Notes: generated by a model from the letters alone, not told the origin. Positions 9,596 through 18,738 are shown, numbered from the stretch's first letter. The stretch: 64,000 nt of DNA from Pseudomonas orientalis (GCF_002934065.1 NZ_CP018049.1:3904501-3968500), one strand, 5' to 3'. Numbers and translations: made by a program.

Positions 9596-12500
9596 ATGCC
9601 TAACCCCGTCGATTCCGTGCCACCACTGCCCCGTATCTACGCCCTGGACCCACAAGAGGCGGAACAACGCTGGGACAGTGCCCCGCAACTGCTGTCGGCG
9701 CTCAATGCCGCGCGGCTGGGCGCGTGGTGCTGGGAAATCGACACGGGGAGAATCAGCTGGTCCAGGGGCACCCAGGCATTGTTTGGCTACGACCCGCGCC
9801 AGCCACTGCCCAACGACCTCAATTACCTCGACCTGCTGGCGCCGGAAGACCGCGCCCGCGTCGTGCGTGCATTTCATGCGGTGCTGGCCGGCGAACCGGT
9901 CGAACAGGCCATGCATCACCGCATCCAATGGCCTGATGGCAGCCTGCACTGGCTGGAAATCAACGGCAGCCTGGTACCGGACAAAAATGGCAGGCGCCGA
10001 ATGATCGGGGTGATCCGCGAGATCACTCACCAGCGCGAGCGGGAAGACGCCCTCAGCCACTCTGAAAAACGCTTCGCCACGCTTTTCCATCTGTGTCCGA
10101 ACATGGTGCTGCTGACGCGCCAGACCGATGGTCTGATCAGCGAAGCCAACCACCATTTCGAACTGCTGTTCGGCTGGCCGGTGGCGCAAGTCATTGGCCG
10201 CACCACCCTGGAACTGGGCCTGTGGCGTCACCCGGAGCAACGCACGCACCTGGTCAAGGCGACCCAGCGCAAAGGTGAATCCATCACCATGGAAGTGCAG
10301 TTCTGCGCCAGCAACGGCCAGATCCACGATGGCACGCTCAGTGCGCAAAAAGTCGAACTGGACGGAGAGGCCTATCTGATCAGCACCTTCCTCGACACCA
10401 CCGAGCGCAAAAACGCCGAGCAAGCGCTCAAGGACAGTCAGGAGCGTCTGGACCTGGCGCTGGACTCGGCACAATTGGGCACCTGGGACTGGCACATCCC
10501 TACCGGCATGCTCTACGGCTCGGCGCGTGCCGCCCAGCTCCATGGCCTGCCGTGCGAACCGTTCCACGAATCCTTCGATGCGTTTTTTGAAGGCATGACC
10601 GACAAGGATCGCGAGGACATGCGCCACGCCTACCGCAGCCTGCGTGAAGGCCCAGGTGGAAACTACCAGTTGACCTACCGCGTGCCCGCCGAGGACGGCA
10701 GCGTGCGCTATCTGGAAAGCCGCGCACGTCTGTATCGCGATGAATCCGGCAAGCCCCTGCGCATGGCCGGCACCTTGCTCGATATCACCGATCAGGTGGA
10801 GCGCGAGCAACGCCTGAGCGCCTCCGAAGAAAAATTCGCCAGCCTGTTCCAGGCCAGTCCCGACCCTATCTGCGTCACGTGCCTGGACAGTGGCGAATTT
10901 ATCGAGATCAATCCGGCGTTCACCCAGACGTTTGGCTGGACGGCCGCCGAAGTGATCGACAAAAGCGCCGAGCAGATCGGCCTGTGGGATGAATCGAACA
11001 AGCGCCTGCAACGCATCCAGCGGGTGATTCGCGAACAGTCATTGAGCAATGTGGCCATCGTGGTGCATGCCAGGAACAGCCAGAGCCTGACCTGTGTGAT
11101 TTCCAGCCGCCTGGTCAAGGTCAATGAGCAGCCGTGCATCGTCACGACCCTGCGCGATATCACCCAGCAACAACGCTCGGAGGCGGCGCTCAAGGCCAGC
11201 GAAGAGAAGTTTGCCAAGGCCTTCCATTCCAGCCCCGACGCCATTTCGATCACCGAGCGCGACACGGGTCGCTACGTGGAGGTCAACGATGGGTTTTGTC
11301 GCCTGACCGGCTATCGCGCCGAAGAAGCCATCGGCCTCACCCTGTACCAGATTGGCATCTGGGCCGATGAAAACCAGCGCACCGCGCTGTTGGCCGAACT
11401 GCAGATCAAGGGGCGCATCCATCATCTTGAAATGCTTTGGCACAACAAGCGTGGCGAGGTGTTGGCGGTGGAGGTGTCGGTCGAGCCGATTACCTTGAAT
11501 GAAACGCCGTGCCTGCTATTGACCGCACGTGACGTAAGCCTGTTGAAAAACGCCCAGGCGCAGATCCGCCACCTGGCCTATCACGACCCGCTGACCAACC
11601 TGCCCAACCGTGCGCTGCTGATGGACCGCCTGAGCCAGCAGATCGCCCTGCTCAAGCGCCACAACCTGCGCGGCGCCCTGCTGTTCCTCGACCTCGACCA
11701 CTTCAAACACATCAACGACTCCCTCGGTCACCCGGTGGGCGATACCGTGCTGAAAATCGTCACCGCGCGCCTGGAAGCCAGCGTGCGCACAGAAGATACG
11801 GTGGCGCGCCTGGGCGGTGACGAGTTCGTGGTGCTGCTCAGCGGCCTGGAGGGCTCACGCACGCAAGTCAGCGGCCAGGTGCAGGCGCTGGCTGATACCT
11901 TGCGCGAATTGCTCTCCGAACCGATGTTCCTCGACGGCCACCGCTTGCAGGTGACGCCAAGCATCGGCGTGGCGCTGATCCCCGACCATGGCACCACCCC
12001 CGCCGACCTGCTCAAGCGTGCCGACATCGCCCTGTACCGCGCCAAGGATTCGGGGCGCAACACAACTCAGATGTTTCACACCAGCATGCAGAAAACCGCC
12101 AGCGAGCGCCTGCGCATGGAAACCGACCTGCGCCTGGCCCTGTCGCGCGGTGAATTCAGCGTGCACTACCAGCCTCAGGTGGATGCGCGCGGCAACAAGA
12201 TTGTCGGCGCCGAGGCCCTGGTGCGCTGGCAGCACCCGCAACTGGGGGCGCAGTCGCCGGCGGAATTCATCAAGGTGCTGGAGGACAGCGGCTTGATCCT
12301 GGAGGTGGGCACCTGGATCCTCGATGAAGCGTGCAGCGCATTGGCGCAGTTGATTGCCGAAGGCCTGGTGGACCCGTTGAATTTCAGTCTGTGCGTGAAT
12401 ATCAGCCCGCGGCAGTTTCGCCAGAACGACTTTGTGGAACGGGTCGAGCGCAGCCTCACGCAACACCACCTGCCCTACAGTTTGCTGAAGCTGGAAATCA

Positions 12501-12874
12501 CCGAAGGCATCGTGATCCAGAACCTGGACGACACGGTAATGAAGATGCGTCGTCTGAAAAAACTCGGCGTGAGCTTCGCGATGGACGACTTCGGCACCGG
12601 TTACTCATCCCTGACCTACCTCAAGCGCTTGCCGGTGGATGCGCTGAAAATCGACCAGTCGTTTGTGCGCGACGCGACTCACGATCCCAATGACGCTGAA
12701 ATCATCCGCGCCATTGTCGCCATGGCCCGCAGCTTGAATCTGGAAGTGATTGCCGAAGGCGTGGAAACCGTGGAACAACTGGCGTTCCTGCAGAAACTTG
12801 GATGCCATTTGTATCAGGGGTACTTGCATAGCCGGCCATTGCCGATAGAGGGATTCAGGCAGTTACTGGAATAG
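9596..12874 (+). CDS. Multi-PAS GGDEF-EAL c-di-GMP enzyme
   Basis: A 1092-residue soluble signalling protein with no transmembrane helix seen. About five PAS domains occupy residues 25-650, each linked by the usual ITxQxxxExAL helices. A GGDEF domain follows, with an intact GGDEF motif near residue 741 and an RTED inhibitory site five residues before it. The C-terminal EAL domain has the EAL motif (GAEALVRWQ), NISPRQF and DDFGTGYSS. Both cyclase and phosphodiesterase halves look catalytically competent. The multiple PAS domains suggest redox, light or ligand control. It resembles the MorA/RbdA-like group in layout, but identity to a named protein cannot be shown here. Confidence 0.92.
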   Translation: MPNPVDSVPPLPRIYALDPQEAEQRWDSAPQLLSALNAARLGAWCWEIDTGRISWSRGTQALFGYDPRQPLPNDLNYLDLLAPEDRARVVRAFHAVLAGEPVEQAMHHRIQWPDGSLHWLEINGSLVPDKNGRRRMIGVIREITHQREREDALSHSEKRFATLFHLCPNMVLLTRQTDGLISEANHHFELLFGWPVAQVIGRTTLELGLWRHPEQRTHLVKATQRKGESITMEVQFCASNGQIHDGTLSAQKVELDGEAYLISTFLDTTERKNAEQALKDSQERLDLALDSAQLGTWDWHIPTGMLYGSARAAQLHGLPCEPFHESFDAFFEGMTDKDREDMRHAYRSLREGPGGNYQLTYRVPAEDGSVRYLESRARLYRDESGKPLRMAGTLLDITDQVEREQRLSASEEKFASLFQASPDPICVTCLDSGEFIEINPAFTQTFGWTAAEVIDKSAEQIGLWDESNKRLQRIQRVIREQSLSNVAIVVHARNSQSLTCVISSRLVKVNEQPCIVTTLRDITQQQRSEAALKASEEKFAKAFHSSPDAISITERDTGRYVEVNDGFCRLTGYRAEEAIGLTLYQIGIWADENQRTALLAELQIKGRIHHLEMLWHNKRGEVLAVEVSVEPITLNETPCLLLTARDVSLLKNAQAQIRHLAYHDPLTNLPNRALLMDRLSQQIALLKRHNLRGALLFLDLDHFKHINDSLGHPVGDTVLKIVTARLEASVRTEDTVARLGGDEFVVLLSGLEGSRTQVSGQVQALADTLRELLSEPMFLDGHRLQVTPSIGVALIPDHGTTPADLLKRADIALYRAKDSGRNTTQMFHTSMQKTASERLRMETDLRLALSRGEFSVHYQPQVDARGNKIVGAEALVRWQHPQLGAQSPAEFIKVLEDSGLILEVGTWILDEACSALAQLIAEGLVDPLNFSLCVNISPRQFRQNDFVERVERSLTQHHLPYSLLKLEITEGIVIQNLDDTVMKMRRLKKLGVSFAMDDFGTGYSSLTYLKRLPVDALKIDQSFVRDATHDPNDAEIIRAIVAMARSLNLEVIAEGVETVEQLAFLQKLGCHLYQGYLHSRPLPIEGFRQLLE

Positions 12875-12893
12875 GCGTTTTTGAAACGCAGCG

Positions 12894-12934
12894 TTGAAAC
12901 AAAATGCACCCTGGGTTATCCCTGCCCAGGTGCA
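12894..12934 (-). terminator. Rho-independent terminator after the protease-like gene
   Basis: On the minus strand TGCACCTGGG and CCCAGGGTGCA form a stem with one bulge, followed by TTTTGTTT. It lies just after the stop of the minus-strand gene and between convergent genes. Confidence 0.75.
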
Positions 12935-12940
12935 TCACGG

Positions 12941-13891
12941 TCAAATCAGTGCCACAGCTTGACCATGGGTCGGAACTCGCCCCTGTTTGCCCCATAACTC
13001 TTCGCGACCGTTGATGACGGCCACCGAATGCCCGGTACGGTTGCACATGCCTATCTGACCTTGGGCAAGTTCACGCACCGGCACTCTCTTCATGTGGCTT
13101 TTCAACCCTAGGCGCAGAAAGCCTTCGCCCGGACCGCTTTCATCCTCCCCGTCGTTCAGACTACGAATCGCAGCCTGATAACTGCGACCGGCCGTACGGT
13201 CGTTGTTTTCCATCTGCGCACGCTTGGCGCTGACAGCAAACAGGAACTGCGCATCCTTGAGCATGCCCTTGTCGGGCCCGCTGAATTTAGCGCCTCGGGT
13301 GCCCTCGGCCAATTCGCGGTCAGTCAATGTGAGCCTGAATCCATCGCGCATGACGACATGGTATCCGTCATTGGTTTTGGCCACTTCCTTGAAAATGTCC
13401 GTAGGGCTTTGTCCGAATCGGTGCATCGCAGCCTTGATCGCCGACACCGTCACGCAGTTGCCGTCCGGGCCCTGGCGAAAGCCACTCCAGATATTGTCGG
13501 GCTTCGCGCCACCGCGCTTGTTGGACAAACCCGGAATGTCAGCCGCGGCATCCGGTTTCGGCAACACCGGTTGGGGGGTTACTTGCGGAACAACCGGTGA
13601 AGGCACAGCGTCAGGTATATTCTTTTCTTTTTTATCAGCTACCAGCGCGAGCAACTGAGTAAAAAAAGAAGTAAATAAAGCCACCACGGCGTTGACTGCC
13701 TGCACGTCATTCCCGACGCCCACCGAACGCTGCGATCTATCACCCAACCTTATATCAGGCGTTCCCCTGACCGATGCCTGACTGACGTTTGATTGAACAG
13801 TGGATTCATTACTTGCGCTGAGCGCATTGATCAATAATGACTGCCTTACATCAATGACCCGCGCAATGTTATTAATTGGAAAGCGTGACAT
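12941..13891 (-). CDS. Putative secreted cysteine-protease-like protein, second gene of a two-gene unit
   Basis: A 316-residue protein of no family I can name firmly. It has a variable N-terminal part (about 1-75), a hydrophobic amphipathic segment (AVNAVVALFTSFFTQLLALV), a Pro-rich linker, then a compact C-terminal domain. The latter contains PDGNCVTVSAIKAAM with a Cys near residue 146, and RTGHSVAVING with a His near 298, followed by Asn 304. The order Cys...His...Asn and the NC(V/W)xxxA context recall calpain/papain-like proteases, but this is inference. No Sec signal peptide is seen, so export would need another route. The start is set by GGGAG seven bases before the ATG of MSRFPINN. A terminator follows the gene. 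Confidence 0.7.
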   Translation of the reverse strand: MSRFPINNIARVIDVRQSLLINALSASNESTVQSNVSQASVRGTPDIRLGDRSQRSVGVGNDVQAVNAVVALFTSFFTQLLALVADKKEKNIPDAVPSPVVPQVTPQPVLPKPDAAADIPGLSNKRGGAKPDNIWSGFRQGPDGNCVTVSAIKAAMHRFGQSPTDIFKEVAKTNDGYHVVMRDGFRLTLTDRELAEGTRGAKFSGPDKGMLKDAQFLFAVSAKRAQMENNDRTAGRSYQAAIRSLNDGEDESGPGEGFLRLGLKSHMKRVPVRELAQGQIGMCNRTGHSVAVINGREELWGKQGRVPTHGQAVALI

Positions 13892-13979
13892 AGAGTTCTC
13901 CCTATACAGGCATCTCTTCGAAATACATGCTCGAAAAAATGCCTGCACTTATAAAAAGACCAAAACGCGATGACGGTGT

Positions 13980-15353
13980 TTAAAACCTGGAACTTAGCCG
14001 ATTAAAGCGGCCATGCCTGTCAGCCGTTCGGTTTTCAACAGGACCCGGACTGGTCAGATCCGGAGTGGGCGCGTCGGGCAAGGGCGTTGGCTTGGCGTCC
14101 GGCAATACAGGGGGTTGCGGTTTGGTATCCGTTGGCACATCAGGCCTTGGGAGGTTGCGCGCAAGCACGGTTGACTGCGGCCTGGCATACGGCAACACGG
14201 GTGGCTGGGGCCGCGTATCCGGAGAAACCCTGGGCGTCGGGACGTGATCCGGCAAGACACTTCCATCAGGGCAGTGGCAATGACCGCCGACAACCACATT
14301 CACGTTGACGTTTGTCTTGGGGTCGTTGTTTACGCTTATCTCGGGCCTGGGTACCGTTGGAGGGAGCGGCATGGGGTGCGGTTTATTCCCACCAGGCATG
14401 TTGACCAATGGATCATTAGGTTGTGGCAGCACCCGCAGCCCGCCTGCGTCCGGTTTCACAAGCTCTTTGCGGGTATCCGGCAACACCGGCTGCTTGCCCG
14501 CGTCCGGCTTGACCACCTCTTTGCTGGTATCCGGTTTCACTGGCAGCTTGCCCGCATCCGGCTTGACCAACTCCTTGCTGATATCCGGCAGCACCGGTTG
14601 CTTGCCTGCGTCCGGCTTGACCAACTCCTTGCTGGTATCCGGCAGCACCGGTTGCTTGCCTGCGTCCGGCTTGACCAACTCCTTGCTGGTATCCGGCAGC
14701 ACCGGTTGCTTGCCTGCGTCCGGCTTGACCAACTCCTTGCTGGTATCCGGCAGCACCGGTTGCTTGCCTGCGTCCGGCTTGACCAACTCCTTGCTGGTAT
14801 CCGGCAGCACCGGTTGCTTGTCTGCGTCCGGCTTGATCAACTCCTTGCTGGTATCCGGCAGCACCGGTTGCTTGCCTGCGTCCGGCTTGACCAACTCCTT
14901 GCTGGTATCCGGCAGCACCGGTTGCTTGCCTGCGTCCGGCTTGACCAACTCCTTGCTGGTATCCGGCAGCACCGGTTGCTTGCCTGCGTCCGGCTTGATC
15001 AACTCCTTGCTGGTATCCGGCTTCAGGGGTTGCTTGCCTGCGTCCGGCTTGACCAGTTCTTTGCTGGTGTCCGGTGCAACGGGTAATTTGCCTGAGTCGG
15101 GTTTGACCGGTGGTTTACCCGAAAATATGTCGCGCATGGCTCTGAAGATACCTTCAAGCATATCGAACAACTGCCTCAGCGCGGTCTCAGGGGTGACCGC
15201 CGTATTGTCGGGACGCAGTGGCGTCTGAAGAGGTGTTGTACCAAGAGACTGAGCGGCCGGTTTTAGAATAACTGTAGTGTTCGAAACCGCTGGCTGTTCA
15301 AGAGCAGAGGTATCAACGGTTACCCGTGGCGGAGTGTTAATCGACATAGACAT
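13980..15353 (-). CDS. Repeat protein with twelve 18-residue Pro/Asp/Lys units
   Basis: A 457-residue hydrophilic protein. Residues 1-85 are unique and include an amphipathic helix (LRQLFDMLEGIFRAMRDIF). About twelve tandem copies of an 18-residue unit, consensus KPDAGKQPVLPDTSKELV, follow, then a Pro-rich tail with a PRPxxxVxP pattern, and an Arg-rich end. Proline every few residues predicts an extended rod. Start: AAGGA lies eight bases before the ATG chosen. It is 88 bases upstream of the protease-like gene on the same strand, so the two are likely cotranscribed. No function is recognised; a surface spacer or secreted partner is a guess. Confidence 0.75.
   Translation of the reverse strand: MSMSINTPPRVTVDTSALEQPAVSNTTVILKPAAQSLGTTPLQTPLRPDNTAVTPETALRQLFDMLEGIFRAMRDIFSGKPPVKPDSGKLPVAPDTSKELVKPDAGKQPLKPDTSKELIKPDAGKQPVLPDTSKELVKPDAGKQPVLPDTSKELVKPDAGKQPVLPDTSKELIKPDADKQPVLPDTSKELVKPDAGKQPVLPDTSKELVKPDAGKQPVLPDTSKELVKPDAGKQPVLPDTSKELVKPDAGKQPVLPDISKELVKPDAGKLPVKPDTSKEVVKPDAGKQPVLPDTRKELVKPDAGGLRVLPQPNDPLVNMPGGNKPHPMPLPPTVPRPEISVNNDPKTNVNVNVVVGGHCHCPDGSVLPDHVPTPRVSPDTRPQPPVLPYARPQSTVLARNLPRPDVPTDTKPQPPVLPDAKPTPLPDAPTPDLTSPGPVENRTADRHGRFNRLSSRF
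14450..15095. repeat. Tandem 54-base coding repeat
   Basis: About twelve contiguous 54-base units encode the 18-residue repeat. The inner eight or so are nearly identical at nucleotide level, the outer ones diverged (for example KPD replacing LPD). This pattern shows recent homogenisation or copy-number change in the centre. Confidence 0.9.
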
Positions 15354-15675
15354 ACGCACGTTCCTTTATTTCATACAACCCGACCGATTAAGGGTCAGGG
15401 AGAGTGATAGTTTTATTGACTGAAAAACAACAGCGCTGCTTCAGTCCCTCCATTCGTGGAAAGTTGAGCTATCGAGTTCCGAAAATCGCAGCTCATATAA
15501 GGAAACCAACGCGTATTATCAGACTTTGCCTCACGAACATTTTCCGCCAAGCCTTGATTTATGGCTTTGCCGATACGAAAGTGTGGTCACACGTGCTAAT
15601 ACTCTGTAGGAATGTCACTCGCCGATAACATTCCACGTATTTACTTGCCCATGTTTTGTGTTAACTCGCACGCGT
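15354..15675. other. AT-richer intergenic region upstream of the repeat-protein unit
   Basis: No convincing gene is seen here. An open 74-codon frame on the plus strand lacks a ribosome site and any family-like content. The region presumably carries the promoter for the minus-strand two-gene unit. Its base composition is clearly lower in GC than its flanks. Confidence 0.5.
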
Positions 15676-15702
15676 AAAAAAGGCGCCTGCAGTGGCGCCT
15701 TA
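15676..15702 (-). terminator. Rho-independent terminator downstream of dusC
   Basis: On the minus strand AAGGCGCC and GGCGCCTT pair around a 6-base loop, followed by a T-run (TTTTT). It lies 35 bases after the dusC stop. Confidence 0.85.
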
Positions 15703-15736
15703 TGGAAGTCAAATACAAAAGCTCGATTGCCTGGTT

Positions 15737-16696
15737 TCAGGCAGCCGCCGGATGTGGCATCCCCAGCAGGCGACTGACCTGCTCCAGGTCGGTCTCGCGG
15801 CGCAGGGCGGTAAACAACTCCACCGCTTCGGGGTAGTTGCGCGTCAGCATCGCCAGCCACTGCTTCAAGCGGCCGGGTGCCTGGCGCTCGGTCAATTGCG
15901 CCACCGATTGGGTCCAGAATTCCTGGAGCATCGGCTGCATCTGCGCCCATGTCATTTCCACCACCTCTTGCCCTGCACGCGCCGCCGCGATCTGCCGCGC
16001 CAGGTCAGGACGCGCCACCAGGCCACGGCCAAGCATGATGTCTTCGGCGCCGCTGACTTCGCGGCAACGCTTCCAATCGTCGACGCTCCAGATGTCGCCA
16101 TTGGCAAACACCGGCACCTTGACCACCTCCTGCACCCGCGGAATCCACTCCCAATGGGCGGGCGGCTTGTAGCCATCGGTCTTGGTGCGCGCATGCACCA
16201 CGATATGCGCGGCCCCGCCTTCGGCCAGCGCCGTGGCACAGACCAATGCGCCATCCGGGCTGTCGAAGCCCAGGCGCATTTTGGCGGTGACCGGGATGTG
16301 CGCCGGGACCGCACGGCGCACATGCTCGACGATCCGGTTAAGCAGCTCCGGCTCCTTGAGCAGCACCGCACCGCCGCGGGACTTGTTGACGGTCTTGGCC
16401 GGGCAGCCGAAGTTGAGGTCGATCACCTGCGAACCCAACTCGCAGGCCAGGGCGGCGTTTTCCGCCAGGCAGACCGGGTCAGACCCCAGCAATTGCACGC
16501 GCAGCGGCACGCCCGCGGCGGTATGGGCGCCCTGCAGCAGTTCCGGAGCGAGCTTGTGGAAATAGGCGGGGGTGAGCAAGCGGTCGTTGACGCGGATGAA
16601 TTCGGTCACGCACCAGTCGATACCGCCCACGCGGGTCAACACGTCCCGCAGGATGTTGTCGACCAACCCCTCCATGGGCGCCAAGGCAATTTGCAT
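15737..16696 (-). CDS. dusC: tRNA-dihydrouridine(16) synthase
   Basis: Flavin- and NADPH-dependent reduction of uridine 16 in tRNA D-loops. The 319-residue protein begins MQIALAPMEGLVDNILRDVL, matching the DusC class, with the FMN-barrel segments LNFGCPAKTVNKSRGGAVLL (catalytic Cys in FGCPAK) and ITAKMRLG-like VTAKMRLGFD. An alternative GTG start lies three codons earlier. It is followed by its own terminator and is probably monocistronic. Confidence 0.93.
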   Translation of the reverse strand: MQIALAPMEGLVDNILRDVLTRVGGIDWCVTEFIRVNDRLLTPAYFHKLAPELLQGAHTAAGVPLRVQLLGSDPVCLAENAALACELGSQVIDLNFGCPAKTVNKSRGGAVLLKEPELLNRIVEHVRRAVPAHIPVTAKMRLGFDSPDGALVCATALAEGGAAHIVVHARTKTDGYKPPAHWEWIPRVQEVVKVPVFANGDIWSVDDWKRCREVSGAEDIMLGRGLVARPDLARQIAAARAGQEVVEMTWAQMQPMLQEFWTQSVAQLTERQAPGRLKQWLAMLTRNYPEAVELFTALRRETDLEQVSRLLGMPHPAAA

Positions 16697-16751
16697 GGAA
16701 AACACTCAACAAAAATCGTGGCGCAGTTTACTGGGTTTCCCACGACAACCG

Positions 16752-17186
16752 TTAACCCCCTGTCAGCGCAGGCCCGTACCCCTCGATAAACTCGGCGGGC
16801 ATGCGCTTGGGCCTGCCGCTGGACAGTTCGATGCAAACGAACGTGGTGCGCGCGCGCAGCAAGGTCGCACCGTCACGCGGGCGTACCAGCTGAAAGCGGC
16901 GCGTCATCTTCAGGCGCTGATCCCAATCGACGATCCAGGTGGCCAGTTGCAGTTCATCGCCTTCGTAGCCGGCCGCCAGGTAGTCGATCTCATGACGCAC
17001 CACCGCCATGGCGCGGTCCAGGCGGCGGTACTCGACAAGGTCCAGCCCCAGGCGCTGGGAATGGCGCCAGGCGCAACGCTCCAGCCAGGACACGTACACC
17101 GCGTTATTGGCGTGCCCCAGGCCGTCGATGTCCTCAGCGGCGACCTGCAGGTCGATGATGAACGGCGTTGCCAGATCCCAGCCCAT
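16752..17186 (-). CDS. YbgC/4HBT-type acyl-CoA thioesterase
   Basis: A 144-residue single hotdog-fold protein. The N-terminal signature DIDGLGHANNAVYVSWLE carries the D-x-x-GHxNN-xxY pattern of 4-hydroxybenzoyl-CoA-type thioesterases, which hydrolyse acyl-CoA in the cytoplasm. A GGAG ribosome site precedes the ATG. It is followed (in transcription) by dusC and preceded by the hydrolase/TetR pair on the same strand. Substrate cannot be told from sequence. Confidence 0.85.
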   Translation of the reverse strand: MGWDLATPFIIDLQVAAEDIDGLGHANNAVYVSWLERCAWRHSQRLGLDLVEYRRLDRAMAVVRHEIDYLAAGYEGDELQLATWIVDWDQRLKMTRRFQLVRPRDGATLLRARTTFVCIELSSGRPKRMPAEFIEGYGPALTGG

Positions 17187-17225
17187 GCCTTGCTCCAGTC
17201 GATTGATGTCGGCGGGCGCAGTGTA

Positions 17226-18059
17226 TCAGGCGCTCTGGCGCTCCTGTACATGACAGCTCGCCAACAGGGCGAGTACACCTTCGATTACCCGTGGATCGGC
17301 CAGCACCTTCTGATGCCCGCCCTGCTCCAGGCGCATCAGGCGACTGCCTGGCCAGGCATCGTGGATGGTCTGCGAGGCTTTGACCGAGACGAACGTATCG
17401 TCTTCGGCATGCACGATCAGGCCGGGAAGGTTCATCTGGTAGTGCGCGACATCCAGGTGCTTGAGCGGCATGCCGAATGCCAGTTCGACCGTCTGGATAA
17501 ACGCCGAACGTGCGCGCGGCGGCAACCCCATCATGCGCGTGAAACCGCGCAGCGCATCGAGGAACCGCGAAGGCGCGGCGATACTCACCAACGCCTGCGT
17601 ACGCAGCCCCAACTGCACCGCCAGCATCGCGCTCGCACCGCCCATGGAGTGGCCGACCACCGCATGCAGCGGGGGCAGCTCAGCTGCTGCCTCGAGCATG
17701 GCGCGGGCGAACAGCAGCACGTGTGCTTCACCCCCCGGCGACTGCCCATGAGCCGGACCGTCCAGCGCAATCACCGAGTATCCGCCCTCCACCAACACCG
17801 TGATCAGGCTGGCGAATTGCGTAGGCCGACCTTCCCAGCCGTGCATCAGCAGCACCGTCGGCCCTTGCCCCCAGCACAGCGCCGACAGGCCGAAACGCAA
17901 GGTAATGCGCTGCGATTGCGCCAGCACCGGCAGCTCCCACGCGCGCGGCGGCAGCGCACGGGGCGTCATGAAAGTGCGACGCATCCGACCGGCCACCATT
18001 TGCGGTGCAAGTCGGCCGACAGTGCCATTGAAGACACGAATCCAGCTCAAGCCGCCCAT
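17226..18059 (-). CDS. Alpha/beta-hydrolase, cotranscribed with TetR
   Basis: A 277-residue cytoplasmic hydrolase. The oxyanion-hole region is LLMHGWEGRPTQF, the nucleophile elbow GHSMGGAS, the acid probably Asp in HAEDDTFVS and the base His in QGGHQKVL. The ATG was chosen because AGAGGA lies eight bases upstream; the frame opens far earlier but overlaps the TetR gene. It starts 14 bases after the TetR stop, so the regulator probably controls it through the shared promoter. Confidence 0.85.
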   Translation of the reverse strand: MGGLSWIRVFNGTVGRLAPQMVAGRMRRTFMTPRALPPRAWELPVLAQSQRITLRFGLSALCWGQGPTVLLMHGWEGRPTQFASLITVLVEGGYSVIALDGPAHGQSPGGEAHVLLFARAMLEAAAELPPLHAVVGHSMGGASAMLAVQLGLRTQALVSIAAPSRFLDALRGFTRMMGLPPRARSAFIQTVELAFGMPLKHLDVAHYQMNLPGLIVHAEDDTFVSVKASQTIHDAWPGSRLMRLEQGGHQKVLADPRVIEGVLALLASCHVQERQSA

Positions 18060-18073
18060 GCTCTGAATCCTCT

Positions 18074-18613
18074 TCAGCGTACCGCCGACTTGGCAGCGCG
18101 CAGCACGCGATCGGACAACTCGCCTGGACCCAGGGCCCGCGCCAGCGTCAGGCCGCCGACCATCAGCGCCATGTCGGCCAGGGCCTTGTCGGTATCCTCC
18201 GGGGTGGCCGCCAGTTGGGCGGCCATCAGTTCGCAATGCTCGCTCAATGCCTGACGGAATTCGTCCGGCAAACGGCCCATTTCGCCAACCGTCGCAGGTA
18301 ACGGGCACGCCTCGCCGGTGGAGTCCCGATGTTTACGCGACAAGTAAAACGCCGCCACCAGGCTTCGGCGCTCTTCGCCGGTCAATTGGGTGTCCAGGTC
18401 TTCGATAGCCGCGCGGCGCTTGGCCAGCAACTGAGTGAAGGCCTCCAGCATCAGCGCATCCTTGCTTTCGAAGTGCGCATAAAAACCACCCACCGTCAGC
18501 CCCGCCGCTCCCATGACTTCGCCGACGCTCGGCTCAGCCGGGCCACGCTGGACCAATGCCGCGCTGGCGGCCTGCAGAATGCGTTCGCGTGTTTGTGCTT
18601 TTTTATCGCTCAT
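18074..18613 (-). CDS. TetR/AcrR-family repressor
   Basis: A 179-residue regulator with an N-terminal HTH (RERILQAASAALVQRG, recognition helix GLTVGGFYAHFESKDALM) and a C-terminal ligand domain of the YxaF/LmrA-like type. GGAGG lies six bases before the ATG. A near-perfect palindrome sits 26-48 bases upstream, the expected place for autorepression. It is first gene of a two-gene unit with the hydrolase. Confidence 0.88.
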   Translation of the reverse strand: MSDKKAQTRERILQAASAALVQRGPAEPSVGEVMGAAGLTVGGFYAHFESKDALMLEAFTQLLAKRRAAIEDLDTQLTGEERRSLVAAFYLSRKHRDSTGEACPLPATVGEMGRLPDEFRQALSEHCELMAAQLAATPEDTDKALADMALMVGGLTLARALGPGELSDRVLRAAKSAVR

Positions 18614-18638
18614 CAAAGCCTCCGTCTCTCATGGGTTG

Positions 18639-18661
18639 AATATTATTACCATAATAATATT
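18639..18661. promoter_or_regulatory. Probable TetR operator (23-base palindrome)
   Basis: Perfect 10-base arms AATATTATTA and TAATAATATT flank a 3-base centre (CCA). It lies directly upstream of the TetR start and is AT-rich, so it may overlap the -10 region. It is the natural autoregulatory site. Confidence 0.75.
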
Positions 18662-18738
18662 GCGCAAGCGACAAGCATGACCATTGGTCAGAACAGAAGA
18701 AAGGAAGTGGAAAAGACTTGGCCGAACGCCAGACAAAC

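Noticed and set aside
14450..15095. CRISPR-like regular repeats
   Set aside because: Units are contiguous with no spacers and stay in frame inside a coding sequence.
14244..15228. Long plus-strand open frames across the repeat
   Set aside because: They are antisense shadows of the 54-base repeat; no ribosome site.
15404..15628. 74-codon plus-strand frame
   Set aside because: No ribosome site, no homology-like features, in an AT-rich promoter region.
16572..18254. 560-codon plus-strand frame
   Set aside because: Crosses four minus-strand genes antisense, with Arg/His-rich meaningless sequence.
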